This document shows positions 5,831 through 6,211 of a stretch of DNA of 6,211 nucleotides, piece by piece; positions within the stretch are counted from its first letter, which is position 1; the number at the start of each line of letters is the position of its first letter. The notes under the pieces were generated by a model, which did not search any database, was not told the origin of the DNA, and saw nothing but the letters and a program-made list of their open reading frames with translations. Source of the stretch: Planctomycetia bacterium. GTDB lineage: Bacteria > Planctomycetota > Phycisphaerae > Phycisphaerales > SM1A02. A program made the position numbers and the translations under genes. The stretch lies in contig SYGQ01000137.1 of the NCBI GenBank assembly GCA_005799475.1, positions 1 through 6,211 of the forward strand, given 5' to 3'.

Positions 5831-6211
5831 GACCCGAGCACTCCCTTGAACCACGCGAGCGCACCCGGCACGGGGCCCTCAGGCCGCAGCGATGCGAGCG
5901 TAGCCAGCACCACGCCGATCACGATGACGGCCGCAGTGATGAGTTTCGCCGCGTCTTGACCCTTGAGCGAGCCCATCTGGTCGGGCTCGCGTGAGAGGTA
6001 ACTGCTCGCCGCGAAGAATTCTTCGCCGATGAGCGTGTAATCGCACGCGGCGACGAAGAAGGGCAGCTGGCTGCTCTCAGCGGTGCCGGCGATCTGGATC
6101 GCGCCGATGGAGTTGCCGGTCTCAGAGAGAATCAGGCTCTCGGCGAAGAAGCATCCCATGTAGAAGCAGGCCGCTGGCTTCTCGCGCACCATTCGCCCAG
6201 AGACATACGCG
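5827..6211 (-). CDS. DUF6754-like membrane protein, C-terminal part (5' end outside the window)
   Basis: The frame is open to the window edge, so the 127 visible residues are only the C-terminal part. An ATG at 6192 exists, but conserved-looking sequence (AYVSGR) reads through upstream of it, so it is probably not the start. Counting from the edge, the region has AYVSGRMVREKPAACFYMGC (1-20), then GAIQIAGTAESSQLPFFVAA (36-55), CDYTLIGEEFFAASSYLSRE (56-75) and GSLKGQD (80-86). A single membrane span lies at about 88-108, followed by a short tail of about 19 residues. These blocks match my memory of the DUF6754 family, whose function is not known; the label should be confirmed by a profile search. 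It is the first visible gene of the cassette, and its TGA overlaps the next start as ATGA. The missing N-terminal part could hold further domains that would help explain the system. Confidence 0.8.
   Translation of the reverse strand, partial: AYVSGRMVREKPAACFYMGCFFAESLILSETGNSIGAIQIAGTAESSQLPFFVAACDYTLIGEEFFAASSYLSREPDQMGSLKGQDAAKLITAAVIVIGVVLATLASLRPEGPVPGALAWFKGVLGS
5841..5847 (-). promoter_or_regulatory. Ribosome binding site for the 5129-5830 gene
   Basis: AAGGGAG lies 10 nt before the ATG at 5830, within the end coding sequence of the upstream gene. It supports starting at 5830 rather than further upstream at 5854. Confidence 0.5.

Larger units (their letters stand above)
881..6211 (-). 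other. Probable operon: four membrane genes, zwf, pgl
   Basis: Six genes on one strand follow each other with junctions of -4, -4, -4, +41 and +12 nt. The first three overlaps make co-transcription of the membrane genes nearly certain. The 41-nt gap before zwf contains only a palindrome of 4-5 bp per arm at the stop codon (3227-3238) without a T-run, so read-through into zwf is plausible. A separate zwf promoter inside the upstream gene cannot be excluded from sequence. Confidence 0.6.

Overview
The window is high-GC bacterial DNA with every supported gene on the minus strand, so transcription runs from position 6211 towards position 1. The gene content and the cysteine-rich secreted protein suggest a Planctomycetota-type genome, perhaps the Phycisphaerae. 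This is an inference from style, because no rRNA or lineage marker is present.

Reading in the direction of transcription, 6211-3232 holds four genes for membrane proteins joined head to tail. They are the C-terminal part of a DUF6754-like protein (cut by the window edge), a protein with six membrane spans, a protein with two spans and a large extracytoplasmic domain, and a protein with about seven spans. Each of the three junctions is a 4-nt start/stop overlap (ATGA, GTGA, GTGA), with Shine-Dalgarno-like sites ahead of each start. From memory, all four resemble conserved uncharacterised families that travel together in several bacterial phyla. This is the most interesting part of the window: a likely membrane complex of unknown function.

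After a 41-nt gap without a convincing terminator come zwf (glucose-6-phosphate dehydrogenase, 3190-1679) and, 12 nt later, pgl (6-phosphogluconolactonase, 1666-881). These are the first two steps of the oxidative pentose phosphate pathway, making NADPH and 6-phosphogluconate. The six genes could form one transcript, or zwf-pgl could have its own promoter; no promoter can be recognised.

A 139-nt spacer holding one small hairpin separates pgl from a gene for a 206-residue secreted protein with 18 cysteines (741-121), function unknown. The last 120 bases hold no supported gene, only a short GC-rich inverted repeat. No mobile elements, tRNA or rRNA genes, CRISPR arrays or long repeats were seen.
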